Assembly: GCA_021774195.1 (NCBI GenBank)
Contig: JAJFJJ010000078.1
Location: 1-61,869 of the forward strand
Length of the DNA stretch: 61,869 nucleotides
DNA from: Nitrosomonas sp.
Lineage (GTDB): Bacteria; Pseudomonadota; Gammaproteobacteria; Burkholderiales; Nitrosomonadaceae
Reading direction: 5' to 3'
Under the pieces are notes generated by a model. The model made no database searches. It saw only the letters and a program-made list of their open reading frames with translations, and was not told the origin of the DNA. A program made the translations under genes and the position numbers. Below, in pieces: positions 18,639 to 26,396 of the stretch (position 1 is its first letter; every line of letters begins with the position of its first letter).

Positions 18639-20429
18639 TCAGTGACAAAAAGTCATGGATTCAGATAAATCTTGGTTAAAGGAAACTTGAAGATCATTAC
18701 CGACGATGGTAAAAGTCGGCTCCACGTCCTCTATGCTGTTGCCGTTGAATTGAGCCTCCGTGAAACTGGAGAGGTTGGGAGCAGTGAGAATGGTATAGGG
18801 CGTATTGAATTCAAAACCCCCATCATCCTTCTTCCAGAAGAAGAAGGTCGCATGAACTGATTTGAGAATCAGCTCTCCAGACAACGTGAGACCTGTCACG
18901 TTGGTGCCAAGCTGGGCACTGATGATACCGCCGGTCAAATCGAGAATACCAATGGTCAGTCCGTTGATGTGATCACCAATATCCAGCTCACCGTTGCCGA
19001 ATAGCTGAACGCTCGCAGTCCCACCCGAAGACTTGTCGTAGAACACGATTCGTCCGCCGTCGCCACCGTTGATGCCGCCGTAAGCGATCAACTGGGCATT
19101 TTCCGCGCTCGATATGCCCGAGAATGTCGTGTAGCCGCTGGCAGCACCCGAGGTGTAGGCACCTAGGTTGAAGAACGTGCCACTGCCTGCCGTGGGAACG
19201 TTGCTGCCACCTGTATCGGTACCGTACACCGAAAATTCCGTGAAGCCGGCAGCGCCATCTTTGGTCGCAGCAGGGTGATTCCAAAAGGTGCCATTGTCTG
19301 CAGTCGGATAATAGTTGTGGTTGTTTGGAAGGCTGATTGAGAAAATCGTATGGCCGGCGCTAGAGCTACCCTCAATCGCGCTGCCATAGTTGTTAAACTT
19401 GGCGTTGGCGGCTGTTGGAGAACCGTGTTTTGCGCTGAATTCGACGTGGCCACCCCCACCTTGCTCACCCTCCCGTGCACCGTAGTTGAAGTAGTGGCCG
19501 TTGCCTGCAGATGCTCCTCTCGTTGTTACCTCGGGGGGATTATTGTTGAAGCTTGTGACACCGCCGTATGATTCAGCAGCCGGGGCAGCGTAGTTGTAGA
19601 AATAACCTTGACCTCCATTTGCGATGCCATCAAATGCTACGTCGCCGCCATTCGCCCCGCTGTACTCCTTACCCTTCACCCCGGTGTGCGTCCCTCCCCG
19701 ATTGATGAATGTGCCGTTGGCCGCAGTCGAATTATCGTAGAACTGTGTATTACCACCGTCGCCGCCAGCCACCGTTCCGCCGATGTTCGTGAATGTGCCA
19801 TTGGCCGCAGTCGAGTTGTTGTGGAATACCACATTACCGAAAGTATCGCCGTCGGCACCCAAGGTGCCGTAAATGGTAAAGCTAGCGCTGTCCGCCGATG
19901 AAGAGTCGCCAAAGCTTATCTCGCCGCCCACCGTGCTGTTGTGCTCCGGGGGACGGGCGGCTCCGGTCCATACTTTGAATGAGGCTGAGCCCGCTGTAGA
20001 TGTATTGCTGAATCTGATGACACCTCCACCTGAGCCTTGTGCCGTCGCAGGACCAGCACAGTAGCACATGTCGGACCCTCCTGCTGTTGCGGAGTTTATA
20101 AACTTGAGCTGTGGTTTTTCGTAGCCGCTAGTGGAAGCAGCTACGATGAAACTCTGGATACACCTGGAGTTGTTGGTAACTCCCTGGCCAGCGATTGTCA
20201 AACTCGGTAAGTCAGGAGAGGGAGTGTCAAACATGAAGGTGTAGGCGGGTGCACCGGCAACAAACTCGATGTTGTTCACCGTGGTGTCACTGGTCGATGA
20301 AAAGGTGATCGCAGTCCGGAATGACGTTGTAAAGGTCGCCGTATCCGTGGGCACAGCAGCAGGAGCCCAGTTGGTCGCCGTATTCCATTCGCCAGTGGCC
20401 GGTTGGGTACTCCAAGTCGACATGGTCAT
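18639..20429 (-). CDS. Repeat-rich beta-helix-like surface protein, no signal peptide
   Basis: 596 residues, rich in Gly, Ser, Thr, Asn and Phe. About 15 loose repeats of 25-35 residues occupy the region 150-470; the best pair reads FHNNSTAANGTFTNIGG and FYDNSTAANGTFINRGG. Such repeats and composition are typical of right-handed beta-helix passengers of autotransporters and adhesins, and the N terminus (TGEWNTATNWAPAAVPTDTATF) resembles the start of such passengers. There is no signal peptide, no autotransporter barrel and no clear type I secretion signal. AGGAGATACAT precedes ATG 20429. Inferred to be secreted by a non-Sec route, or to be a detached passenger. Specific function unknown. Confidence 0.65.
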   Translation of the reverse strand: MTMSTWSTQPATGEWNTATNWAPAAVPTDTATFTTSFRTAITFSSTSDTTVNNIEFVAGAPAYTFMFDTPSPDLPSLTIAGQGVTNNSRCIQSFIVAASTSGYEKPQLKFINSATAGGSDMCYCAGPATAQGSGGGVIRFSNTSTAGSASFKVWTGAARPPEHNSTVGGEISFGDSSSADSASFTIYGTLGADGDTFGNVVFHNNSTAANGTFTNIGGTVAGGDGGNTQFYDNSTAANGTFINRGGTHTGVKGKEYSGANGGDVAFDGIANGGQGYFYNYAAPAAESYGGVTSFNNNPPEVTTRGASAGNGHYFNYGAREGEQGGGGHVEFSAKHGSPTAANAKFNNYGSAIEGSSSAGHTIFSISLPNNHNYYPTADNGTFWNHPAATKDGAAGFTEFSVYGTDTGGSNVPTAGSGTFFNLGAYTSGAASGYTTFSGISSAENAQLIAYGGINGGDGGRIVFYDKSSGGTASVQLFGNGELDIGDHINGLTIGILDLTGGIISAQLGTNVTGLTLSGELILKSVHATFFFWKKDDGGFEFNTPYTILTAPNLSSFTEAQFNGNSIEDVEPTFTIVGNDLQVSFNQDLSESMTFCH

Positions 20430-20895
20430 ATGTATCTCCTCAGGGGGTAAGGGTATTGTTCGGTCCTATAATGCAGCGTAGTTACATCCGAGAGCTGCAC
20501 GCATCCTCGATTAGGTGAACCCCCTTTCTCCTAAGGCCCAAGAAGCGCCGCGATCCTGCAGGGTCTGCCTTTCTTTCCAGAACGCCCAGAGTATAGCAAA
20601 TAATTAGTGTCCGGCCAGAAACAGCTGTTTCTGGCACCCATTTAACAAAAAATTAAATAGATGCTGGAATGCGTATAACAGTATTATATAAAAGATGATG
20701 TTTCCTGGTTTTTTTCATCAATATAACCATACCATTGTAAGCGGACAGATTGCCTGAACTTATGCGCTCCTATTTTTACTTTTGGGCTACTCTCATGGGC
20801 GACTTAAGTCGCAGCAATCATCTTGTATAACTTTTTTAAAACCGCAAGATATTTATAGAAATAATTTTTCAATATATTATTTAGGAGGCGATTTT
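20430..20895. other. Divergent promoter region with a perfect 22-bp palindrome
   Basis: The gap between the divergent beta-helix and DNase II genes. It contains a perfect palindrome at 20614-20635 (GCCAGAAACAG followed by its exact complement). It could be an operator shared by the two genes or a stem-loop remnant. Around 20640-20740 the sequence is AT-rich. No gene is seen. Confidence 0.4.
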
Positions 20896-21888
20896 ATGTC
20901 ACTACATGTACTAAACGATACTTCAGGAGCTTCGGTAGACTGGTGGTTTTTATATAAATTACCCGACAATGTAAAGGGGCCTGATGGCAAGAAAACAACA
21001 GGAAAGGAGTATCTTTACTTTGATTCGGAAAGCACGGAGCTGCTTTCGATGTCATCAAACCTCATTGATTCCCCTACCGGAGCCTTGGAAAACACCATTG
21101 GTCAATTGAAAGAAAATGGTTATGGGTATATTCTTTATAACGATGAAAAGCCCGGCAAGGGGAAAAATAGTGACACCTATGGACACACCAAAGGTGTCCT
21201 GGCTTTTGATCCAGCTAATAAGGACGCTTTTTGGTTACTACATTCATGGCCGAAATTCCCATCTCTCAACGGTAACAACTCACCCTCTTATGAATACGGT
21301 CAAACTTATATTTGCATTCAACTTAAGGATTTAAACACCGCCAACAATATCGCCGAACAAATGTCTCAACAAAATGCGCCGCAAGTCTATGACTTCAATA
21401 TTCCCGACGGGTTGGATAAAAGCTCTTCTCTGTATAAATTAACTCAGAGAATTGATGTTAATGAAACCACGCCACCGAGTGATATAACCTTTTCTTCAAA
21501 GGCAAACAATAGCTTTAGAATGCTGGCGAAAAATCGGCATTGGGACAAGGACTTCTGGATTGATTGGGTTGGACCACAATTAAATACCGATTTGAATGTT
21601 GAGACGTGGAGAAGAGGAACCGTTCCACCAACTAAAGATAGCAATGACAAGGATGATGTTCAGGATATTCTTTACATCAATCTTGAAAACCTTAAGCTTA
21701 ATTACGAATGGCATTACACTAAAGATCACTCCAAATGGGGGAGTTCCGCCAAAGGAGCAGGAAATTGGGTTTGTGTGGCAGATATAAACCGTCAAACTTC
21801 ACAGGAAAACAGAGGTGGCTGTACAATTGCCTTTCAAAATAATCTGTTGTGGAAAAGCCTTTCGCAAATTGAACAGTATAAGAAGTAG
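20896..21888 (+). CDS. Deoxyribonuclease II (DNase II) homologue
   Basis: 330 residues, about the length of animal DNase II. Recognisable blocks in order: VDWWFLYKLP near residue 15, YLYFDS, GYILYNDE, GHTKGVLAFD, FWLLHSWPKFP (His about 116), YGQTYICIQL, DHSKWG (His about 278), CVADINRQTSQENRGGCT. The two His correspond to the catalytic histidines of DNase II, an endonuclease that cuts DNA without metal ions at acid pH. Animal enzymes are lysosomal; bacterial members are known but scarce. The start is ATG 20896, preceded by AGGAGG; the frame extends upstream but that part is not conserved-looking. No signal peptide is seen, odd for an acid nuclease. Less GC-rich than the island genes to its left. 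Confidence 0.88.
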   Translation: MSLHVLNDTSGASVDWWFLYKLPDNVKGPDGKKTTGKEYLYFDSESTELLSMSSNLIDSPTGALENTIGQLKENGYGYILYNDEKPGKGKNSDTYGHTKGVLAFDPANKDAFWLLHSWPKFPSLNGNNSPSYEYGQTYICIQLKDLNTANNIAEQMSQQNAPQVYDFNIPDGLDKSSSLYKLTQRIDVNETTPPSDITFSSKANNSFRMLAKNRHWDKDFWIDWVGPQLNTDLNVETWRRGTVPPTKDSNDKDDVQDILYINLENLKLNYEWHYTKDHSKWGSSAKGAGNWVCVADINRQTSQENRGGCTIAFQNNLLWKSLSQIEQYKK

Positions 21889-22116
21889 CTCTTAAAGAAA
21901 ATAAAGGTGGACAAGTCCAAAGGCACATCTTAATTGTCACCTAATACTGAAGTTCGAGTTTTAAGCCCTTTAATATCAACGAATAATTTTCACGATATTG
22001 TATTCTCGGGCAGCATGTTAAATATTGATAATTAAAGGATAAACAATAACATCTACTCCATATCAAGAAGATAGCTACAAAATAAAAATCTTATTTATTC
22101 CCCGGGGGTCAACGAC

Positions 22117-23145
22117 ATGAATAACAGCATCCAAATTACACTTGGCAACGAGAGCGACATCCTTAAACTGTTCCCCAACATTCCATCCGACTTGAAGGCA
22201 ACGGACTTCATTGCGCATACCATTAACCAGACCTTACAGCGGGACATGTTCTTTGGCTCATGGGCAGAGGTATTTTCAGACAACGGTGAGTTCGGTGTCA
22301 AAATTACCAGTCCTCAGAATGACATCTCGCCCTATCAGGAACTGATCTCGGCATACTTTGCAGCTGGGAAGACAGCCCTGGAGCTATTCGAAAAAGCGAA
22401 AATCACCGACCCCAAACTGCATTTCCTGCTACCGTTCGGCCTTTGCATGGCACAGACAAAGTCGATTCAATTGCTGCATTTCCCGCCATTAGAGTGCTTG
22501 ACCTACGTAGATTATCTGTACTCGCCAACCAACAGGCGCTGGGAAAACCTACTGAGTCATAGCGGCTACGATGGCACCAGAAACACCCTGGTCGAACGAA
22601 TTGTTGACGTGGTCCCACTCGCGGCACCGGGCGGAGACTCAACTGGCATCGCACCCTACAACAACACCTTCGCAGAGTACGGAAAGCAGATGCTCAAGGC
22701 CATGCTTTCTCCCAGCGACACCGGCAAGGCCACTCAGCCAGTGGTCGCATACGGGGGCCCCGTACGGGATTGGCTGGAAAGTACTTTTCCCGATCAAATC
22801 CGCAAACAGACGACCGACGGCAAGTTGGATGTCCTCTCCGTGGTCTCACTCCCGCTCTACAACGATAAGACGCCGACGCCGGTGCTCTGCGCGAATCACC
22901 CAAGTATGTATTTCTATCTCATTGAGAAACCGTACGAACAAAGAGCAAAGGTTATGATCCAAGACCTTGTGGCCGCCGGTTGGCAGACAAAAATGTCTGA
23001 GCACTGGGATGCCAACCCCTCTAGTACTCGTGATGATCTGAAGACGTATTGGACTAAGCAATCTGACAGCCTGAAAAAAATCATCGAAGAACAGGACACC
23101 GAGTTCGGCTGGGCTCACAAACAAATCGCCTCGCCTGCCGAGTAA
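22117..23145 (+). CDS. Hypothetical protein of the accessory island
   Basis: 342 residues, soluble, no signal peptide, no recognised family. It is rich in Pro, Asp and aromatic residues; the C terminus is a charged helix (about residues 305-335). GGGGGTC precedes the ATG. It follows the DNase II gene by 228 bp on the same strand, in a gap where I see no feature, and might be co-regulated with it. Codon use is more GC-rich than the DNase II gene. Its stop (TAATAA) is followed at once by repeat C3, whose hairpin could end transcription. Function not assigned. Confidence 0.6.
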   Translation: MNNSIQITLGNESDILKLFPNIPSDLKATDFIAHTINQTLQRDMFFGSWAEVFSDNGEFGVKITSPQNDISPYQELISAYFAAGKTALELFEKAKITDPKLHFLLPFGLCMAQTKSIQLLHFPPLECLTYVDYLYSPTNRRWENLLSHSGYDGTRNTLVERIVDVVPLAAPGGDSTGIAPYNNTFAEYGKQMLKAMLSPSDTGKATQPVVAYGGPVRDWLESTFPDQIRKQTTDGKLDVLSVVSLPLYNDKTPTPVLCANHPSMYFYLIEKPYEQRAKVMIQDLVAAGWQTKMSEHWDANPSSTRDDLKTYWTKQSDSLKKIIEEQDTEFGWAHKQIASPAE

Positions 23146-23149
23146 TAAC

Positions 23150-23478
23150 CCGATCGCAACCGAAAGCGCAGTTATTCTGCGCTTTCGGGCGCATGTACTT
23201 TCAATTTAAAACTGAGCAAGCTAAAAACCGGCAAGTGAAACCTTAGGTACAAACTGTATTTTTATAAAAATTGCTAGGTAACTATTCAGCTTACCCCTAG
23301 AATTCACCATTTCAGTGTTACAAAATGATCATTTACACGTGTAAACTCACATTTTGCGCCTTGAACTGATGAATTCTAGGGACAATCTGAACAGTTACCG
23401 CAATGTGCTGAATGGTTACATTGCTAGAAGCTAACAAGTATAAGGCTTGCAAACTGATATATAGCGTACTGGTGCAAT
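23150..23478. repeat. Repeat C, copy C3, 5'-truncated and interrupted by repeat B
   Basis: Matches C1 from its inner hairpin onward; the left end is missing. The hairpin CCGAAAGCGCAG-ttatt-CTGCGCTTTCGG (23159-23187) is perfect here and lies just after the stop of the unknown gene, so it may serve as a terminator although no T tract follows. The right part reads AGTATAAGGCTTGCAAAC ... GTACTGGTGCAATA. Repeat B1 is inserted at 23278-23419. Confidence 0.75.
23278..23419. repeat. Repeat B, copy B1, with 8-bp target duplication
   Basis: 142 bp with ends GTAACTATTCAGC and GCTGAATGGTTAC, inner inverted repeats CCCTAGAATTCA / TGAATTCTAGGG, and a central perfect palindrome TTTACACGTGTAAA. ATTGCTAG flanks it on both sides (23270-23277 and 23420-23427), and the uninterrupted C1 copy has the site once, so this is an 8-bp target duplication. 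Confidence 0.88.
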
Positions 23479-23519
23479 AAAACCCACGAAACCAGAGAGA
23501 AGCATTTCATTACTTCATA

Positions 23520-23633
23520 TCAATCCTCATCTTTATCATCTTTATCCTTTTTTTTACCGGAAAACATCGTCCACCAGATAATAAACAAAAATAACCCCAG
23601 CGCTAAGGCTGCTTCAAGTGCAAGTACCCACAT
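23520..23633 (-). CDS. 37-residue single-span membrane protein
   Basis: A short frame from ATG 23633 to TGA 23520 encodes a hydrophobic segment (VLALEAALALGLFLFIIWW, residues 3-21) followed by a tail of alternating Lys and Asp (KKKDKDDKDED). This composition is hard to explain by chance and fits a small inner-membrane protein with a charged cytoplasmic tail. It is divergent from mltA. No function known to me. No strong Shine-Dalgarno is visible. Confidence 0.6.
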   Translation of the reverse strand: MWVLALEAALALGLFLFIIWWTMFSGKKKDKDDKDED

Positions 23634-23694
23634 ATTTTCACGTTTACTGTATAGTTAATAATTTCAAAACAGCCCTTACTCTAACCAATATTTG

Positions 23695-24903
23695 ATGAAA
23701 AACCAATTAAGTTTTCCAGTATTTGTTCTGCTCCTGTTACTCACGGCTTGCTCAACCAAAACAACGCCGCCACCTATTACGCCCGAAGAAACTACAAAAC
23801 CCACTGAACCCATTACGCAGCCAACCGAGGAACCATCAGCAATATCAACACATATCCAGGTCAAATGGTCGGCATTAACCGGTTGGATGGATGATGATCT
23901 ACAGCCGGCATGGGAAACTTTCTTACAAAGCTGCACGGTTCTAGCCAAGCAATCACTATGGCAAGAAACCTGTTCATTAGCCGCCTCAATGCAGCAAGTC
24001 AATAACAGCACGCTCAGAAATTTCTTTGAAACCTATTTTATGCCTTATCAAATTATCGATGACAAAGGCAATGACGAGGGATTAATCACCGGCTATTACG
24101 AGCCGCTACTGCAAGGTAGCCGCACACCATCTGAACGCTACCGCTACCCGCTTTATACCGCCCCGGATGAATTGCTGATTATTGAATTAGGTGATCTTTA
24201 CCCAGAATTAAAAGACCTTCGTCTACGAGGCCGCCTAGAAGGACGCAAGATCGTTCCTTATTACAGCCGTGCCGATATCATGAACGAGCCGGAAAAATTA
24301 AACGGCCATGAGCTGGTCTGGGTCGACGATGAAGTGGAATTATTCTTCCTACAAATTCAAGGATCTGGTCGAGTCATGCTGAATGATGGCGAAATCATGA
24401 AAGTGGGCTATGCCGATCAAAATGGCTACCCCTATAACTCCATTGGCCGATTATTGGTACAACAAGGTGAACTACCGTTGGAAAAAGCCTCCATGCAAGG
24501 CATAAAACAATGGGGACAACAAAACCCGGCCAAACTAAATAACTTGTTACAACAGAATGCCCGTTATGTCTTCTTCCGCGAGCTACCCGCTGACCTATCC
24601 GGTCCAATCGGTGCCATGGGCGTACCATTGACGGCAGGCAGAAGCATCGCAATCGATCCGCGTTCCATCCCCCAAGGTGTGCCTGTATTTCTGGCCACCA
24701 CCTGGCCCAACACAGACAAACCGCTGAATCGCCTAATGGTTGCACAAGATGTCGGCGGTGCGATCAAAGGCGGCATACGTGCCGATTTCTTTTGGGGATT
24801 TGGTCACGAAGCGGGTAATCAGGCAGGGAAGATGAAACAGAAAGTAAAGATGTGGGTGTTGATGCCACAAGGTTATGTGCCATCACTGTTGGTACAGCAG
24901 TAA
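23695..24903 (+). CDS. mltA: Membrane-bound lytic murein transglycosylase A
   Basis: 402 residues from ATG 23695; a TTG lies one codon before. The signal peptide ends in a lipobox, LLTAC, with Cys19 the lipidated residue. A Pro/Thr-rich linker follows. Then come the MltA domain (GLITGYYEPLLQGS near 122, ELVWVDDEVELFFLQIQGSGR near 205) and the C-terminal 3D domain (RLMVAQDVGGAIKG, RADFFWGFGHEAG), whose Asp in AQDVGG is the catalytic acid. It cleaves the MurNAc-GlcNAc bond of peptidoglycan with 1,6-anhydro product formation, at the inner face of the outer membrane. A decayed copy of its 3' end lies about 1 kb downstream. Confidence 0.95.
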   Translation: MKNQLSFPVFVLLLLLTACSTKTTPPPITPEETTKPTEPITQPTEEPSAISTHIQVKWSALTGWMDDDLQPAWETFLQSCTVLAKQSLWQETCSLAASMQQVNNSTLRNFFETYFMPYQIIDDKGNDEGLITGYYEPLLQGSRTPSERYRYPLYTAPDELLIIELGDLYPELKDLRLRGRLEGRKIVPYYSRADIMNEPEKLNGHELVWVDDEVELFFLQIQGSGRVMLNDGEIMKVGYADQNGYPYNSIGRLLVQQGELPLEKASMQGIKQWGQQNPAKLNNLLQQNARYVFFRELPADLSGPIGAMGVPLTAGRSIAIDPRSIPQGVPVFLATTWPNTDKPLNRLMVAQDVGGAIKGGIRADFFWGFGHEAGNQAGKMKQKVKMWVLMPQGYVPSLLVQQ

Positions 24904-24917
24904 TTCTAAAACAGCCT

Positions 24918-25151
24918 CTACTTGTTAGAAGCCAATTGCTCCAAACGCTCAGCCAACCAAATCTTGATGATTGATTGACGTGTCACACCCAACCGCTTCG
25001 CTTCTCTATCCAGGGATTTAATCATCCAGTCAGGAAAATCCACGTTGACTCTTCTTTGTTTCTGAAGCGGTCGTTGCGCTTTAGAAAGATCTAACACGGC
25101 GGTTACATCTTTACCATCATCAAAATCAGAATCAAATTTTTTAGCTTTCAT
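24918..25151 (-). CDS. brnA: BrnA-type antitoxin
   Basis: 77 residues from ATG 25151, which lies inside the end of the toxin gene (11-bp overlap), the usual BrnT-BrnA coupling. The C-terminal half (RRVNVDFPDWMIKSLDREAK, then RLGVTRQSIIKIWLAERLEQ) is a ribbon-helix-helix DNA-binding domain of the CopG/BrnA type. It would neutralise BrnT and, as a complex, repress the operon from the palindrome at 25399-25415. Toxin-first gene order is typical of BrnTA. Confidence 0.85.
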   Translation of the reverse strand: MKAKKFDSDFDDGKDVTAVLDLSKAQRPLQKQRRVNVDFPDWMIKSLDREAKRLGVTRQSIIKIWLAERLEQLASNK

Positions 25152-25398
25152 ATATTGCCACCTCCTCAACACGAGAAAGCCGAACAGAAATTATTCGAAT
25201 ATTGTCCCCACGATAAGTAAAAACCGCAGACCAATGCTGACTTTTAATACGACCAACAGCTAACAATCGCAATTCATCAATTGTTCTCGCTGGTATTTCA
25301 ATAAGATAAGGGTCATTCCAGAGCTTCTGTGCCAAAACAAAATCAATACCATGCTTTTTCTTGTTTATTTGGCTTTTCTGCTCATCAAACTCAAACAT
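25141..25398 (-). CDS. brnT: BrnT-type ribonuclease toxin
   Basis: 85 residues from ATG 25398. It fits the BrnT pattern: FEFDEQKSQINKKKHGIDF at the N terminus, LWNDPYLIEIPA, ELRLLAVGRI, AVFTYRGDNIRIISVRLS and a C-terminal VEEVAIYES. BrnT is a RelE-like ribonuclease that inhibits translation. The longer frame to 25434 is not used because the family begins at this Met. Part of a mobile-looking block that, together with repeat E1, lies between mltA and a duplicated relic of its 3' end. Confidence 0.9.
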   Translation of the reverse strand: MFEFDEQKSQINKKKHGIDFVLAQKLWNDPYLIEIPARTIDELRLLAVGRIKSQHWSAVFTYRGDNIRIISVRLSRVEEVAIYES

Positions 25399-25415
25399 GG
25401 TATAGAAAATATACC
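25399..25415. promoter_or_regulatory. Candidate BrnTA operator
   Basis: GGTATAGAAAATATACC is a perfect inverted repeat (six-base arms, five-base spacer) directly upstream of the brnT start codon. It also provides a TATA-like -10 sequence. It is a natural site for autorepression by the ribbon-helix-helix antitoxin. Inference from position and symmetry. Confidence 0.5.
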
Positions 25416-25512
25416 ATTCCCAGGAAAACTGCAAACAGTCTTACAGACAATCTTCACAGGAATACCACTGAATCTTTACCGGTCCCCTCAGTTGATCGCT
25501 CTTCATTACTTT

Positions 25513-25757
25513 AACCTAGAAAAATCAGTTGAACACAGAATTTGCATTGAATCTTAGGTCACAAGACAAGGCGCCGTTCGCAGCCAATGGCCGTAGTCCT
25601 TGGCAAAGGCGACAACACAGTATTGTGGCCTAAGATTCAATGAAAAACTGTGTTGCGTTATTACAATCACCTTCATGGTGCGCAAAACGCTTAGTTTTCA
25701 TATTTGTAATTCAGTCACTTATATGCGGTTTTAGCGGTCAACTGATTTTTCTAGGTT
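25513..25757. repeat. Repeat E, copy E1 (245 bp)
   Basis: The ends AACCTAGAAAAATCAGTTGA (25513-25532) and TCAACTGATTTTTCTAGGTT (25738-25757) are perfect inverted repeats. The tips resemble those of repeat D (AACCTAAAATCCTCAGTTGA). Part of the interior recurs inverted at 53602-53700. Non-coding. Confidence 0.8.
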
Positions 25758-25838
25758 TAATTGTCCCGTGGATATTGACTTTACACCACTAGTTTTGCTC
25801 ACCAAATGGGTGAAATCGCTACGTACCCGATTATATGA

Positions 25839-25947
25839 TTTTCAGATCTTCTGGGGGTTTGTCACGAAGCAGGTGGTCAGGCGGACAAGATAAACAAAAA
25901 GGAGAATGTGGGTACTGATGCCACAGGCTTATACTGGGCAACTATAA
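25839..25947 (+). pseudogene. Relic of an mltA 3' end
   Basis: The stretch matches the last 110 bases of mltA with many substitutions and small indels: for example TTTGTCACGAAGCAGGTGGTCAGGC here versus TTTGGTCACGAAGCGGGTAATCAGGC there, then ATGTGGGTACTGATGCCACA versus ATGTGGGTGTTGATGCCACA. The reading frame is broken. It is either what remains of a second mltA or a duplication left by insertion of the BrnTA/repeat E block. Confidence 0.75.
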
Positions 25948-25980
25948 ACAATACATCGAACAATCAATCATAGCAAAAGT

Positions 25981-26267
25981 GAAGCTGGCCGATAAGCCGG
26001 GTTCTGTCGTGGACAGTCATTCCTCTAGATGCACAGTTACCTGTACATTCATGCAACCTACCCGCAGGCTCCGCGAGCAACATCATCGCCTGCCTATTTG
26101 GTCTTGCTCCGGATGGAGGTTACCGCGTTTCACCGTAACTTAATACGCTCGTCTCTGTGGCCCTATTCCTCACCTCACGGTGGACGGTCATTAGCCGTCA
26201 TCCTGCTCTATGGAGCCCGGACTTTCCTCCCCCTGCTTACACAGGCGGCGACTGTCTGGCCAGCTTC
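25981..26267 (-). ncRNA. rnpB: RNase P RNA
   Basis: 287 nt on the minus strand. The 5' end GAAGCTGGCCAGACAGTCGC pairs with the 3' end GGCCAGCTTC. Conserved cores are present: GGGGGAGGAAAGTCCGGGCT, ACAGAGA, GGTGAAACGCGGTAA, CCGGAGCAAGACCAAATAG and GAATGACTGTCCACGACAGA ahead of ACCCGGCTTATCGG. It is the catalytic RNA that matures tRNA 5' ends. It is about 90 nt shorter than the E. coli RNA: P3 is short, and P12 is reduced to a tiny hairpin (CGTA-ttaagt-TACG) with no room for P13/P14. Confidence 0.97.
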
Positions 26268-26396
26268 ATGGCGAATACTATCATTAACGACTATGGGAAC
26301 GCTGATTAATTCAGAATAAAGCGCTGACTAAAGGAACACTCGCAACGCAAATAATAAAACCGCCAACCAAATAAAATTTATGAAATCTTACCGTTT

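Noticed and set aside
8096-23478. Idea that repeat C elements are integron attC sites with gene cassettes between them
   Set aside because: No attC core (GTTRRRY/RYYYAAC) at the ends, no integrase, cassettes too large and in mixed orientation, and C copies lie in both orientations. They look like transposable elements instead.
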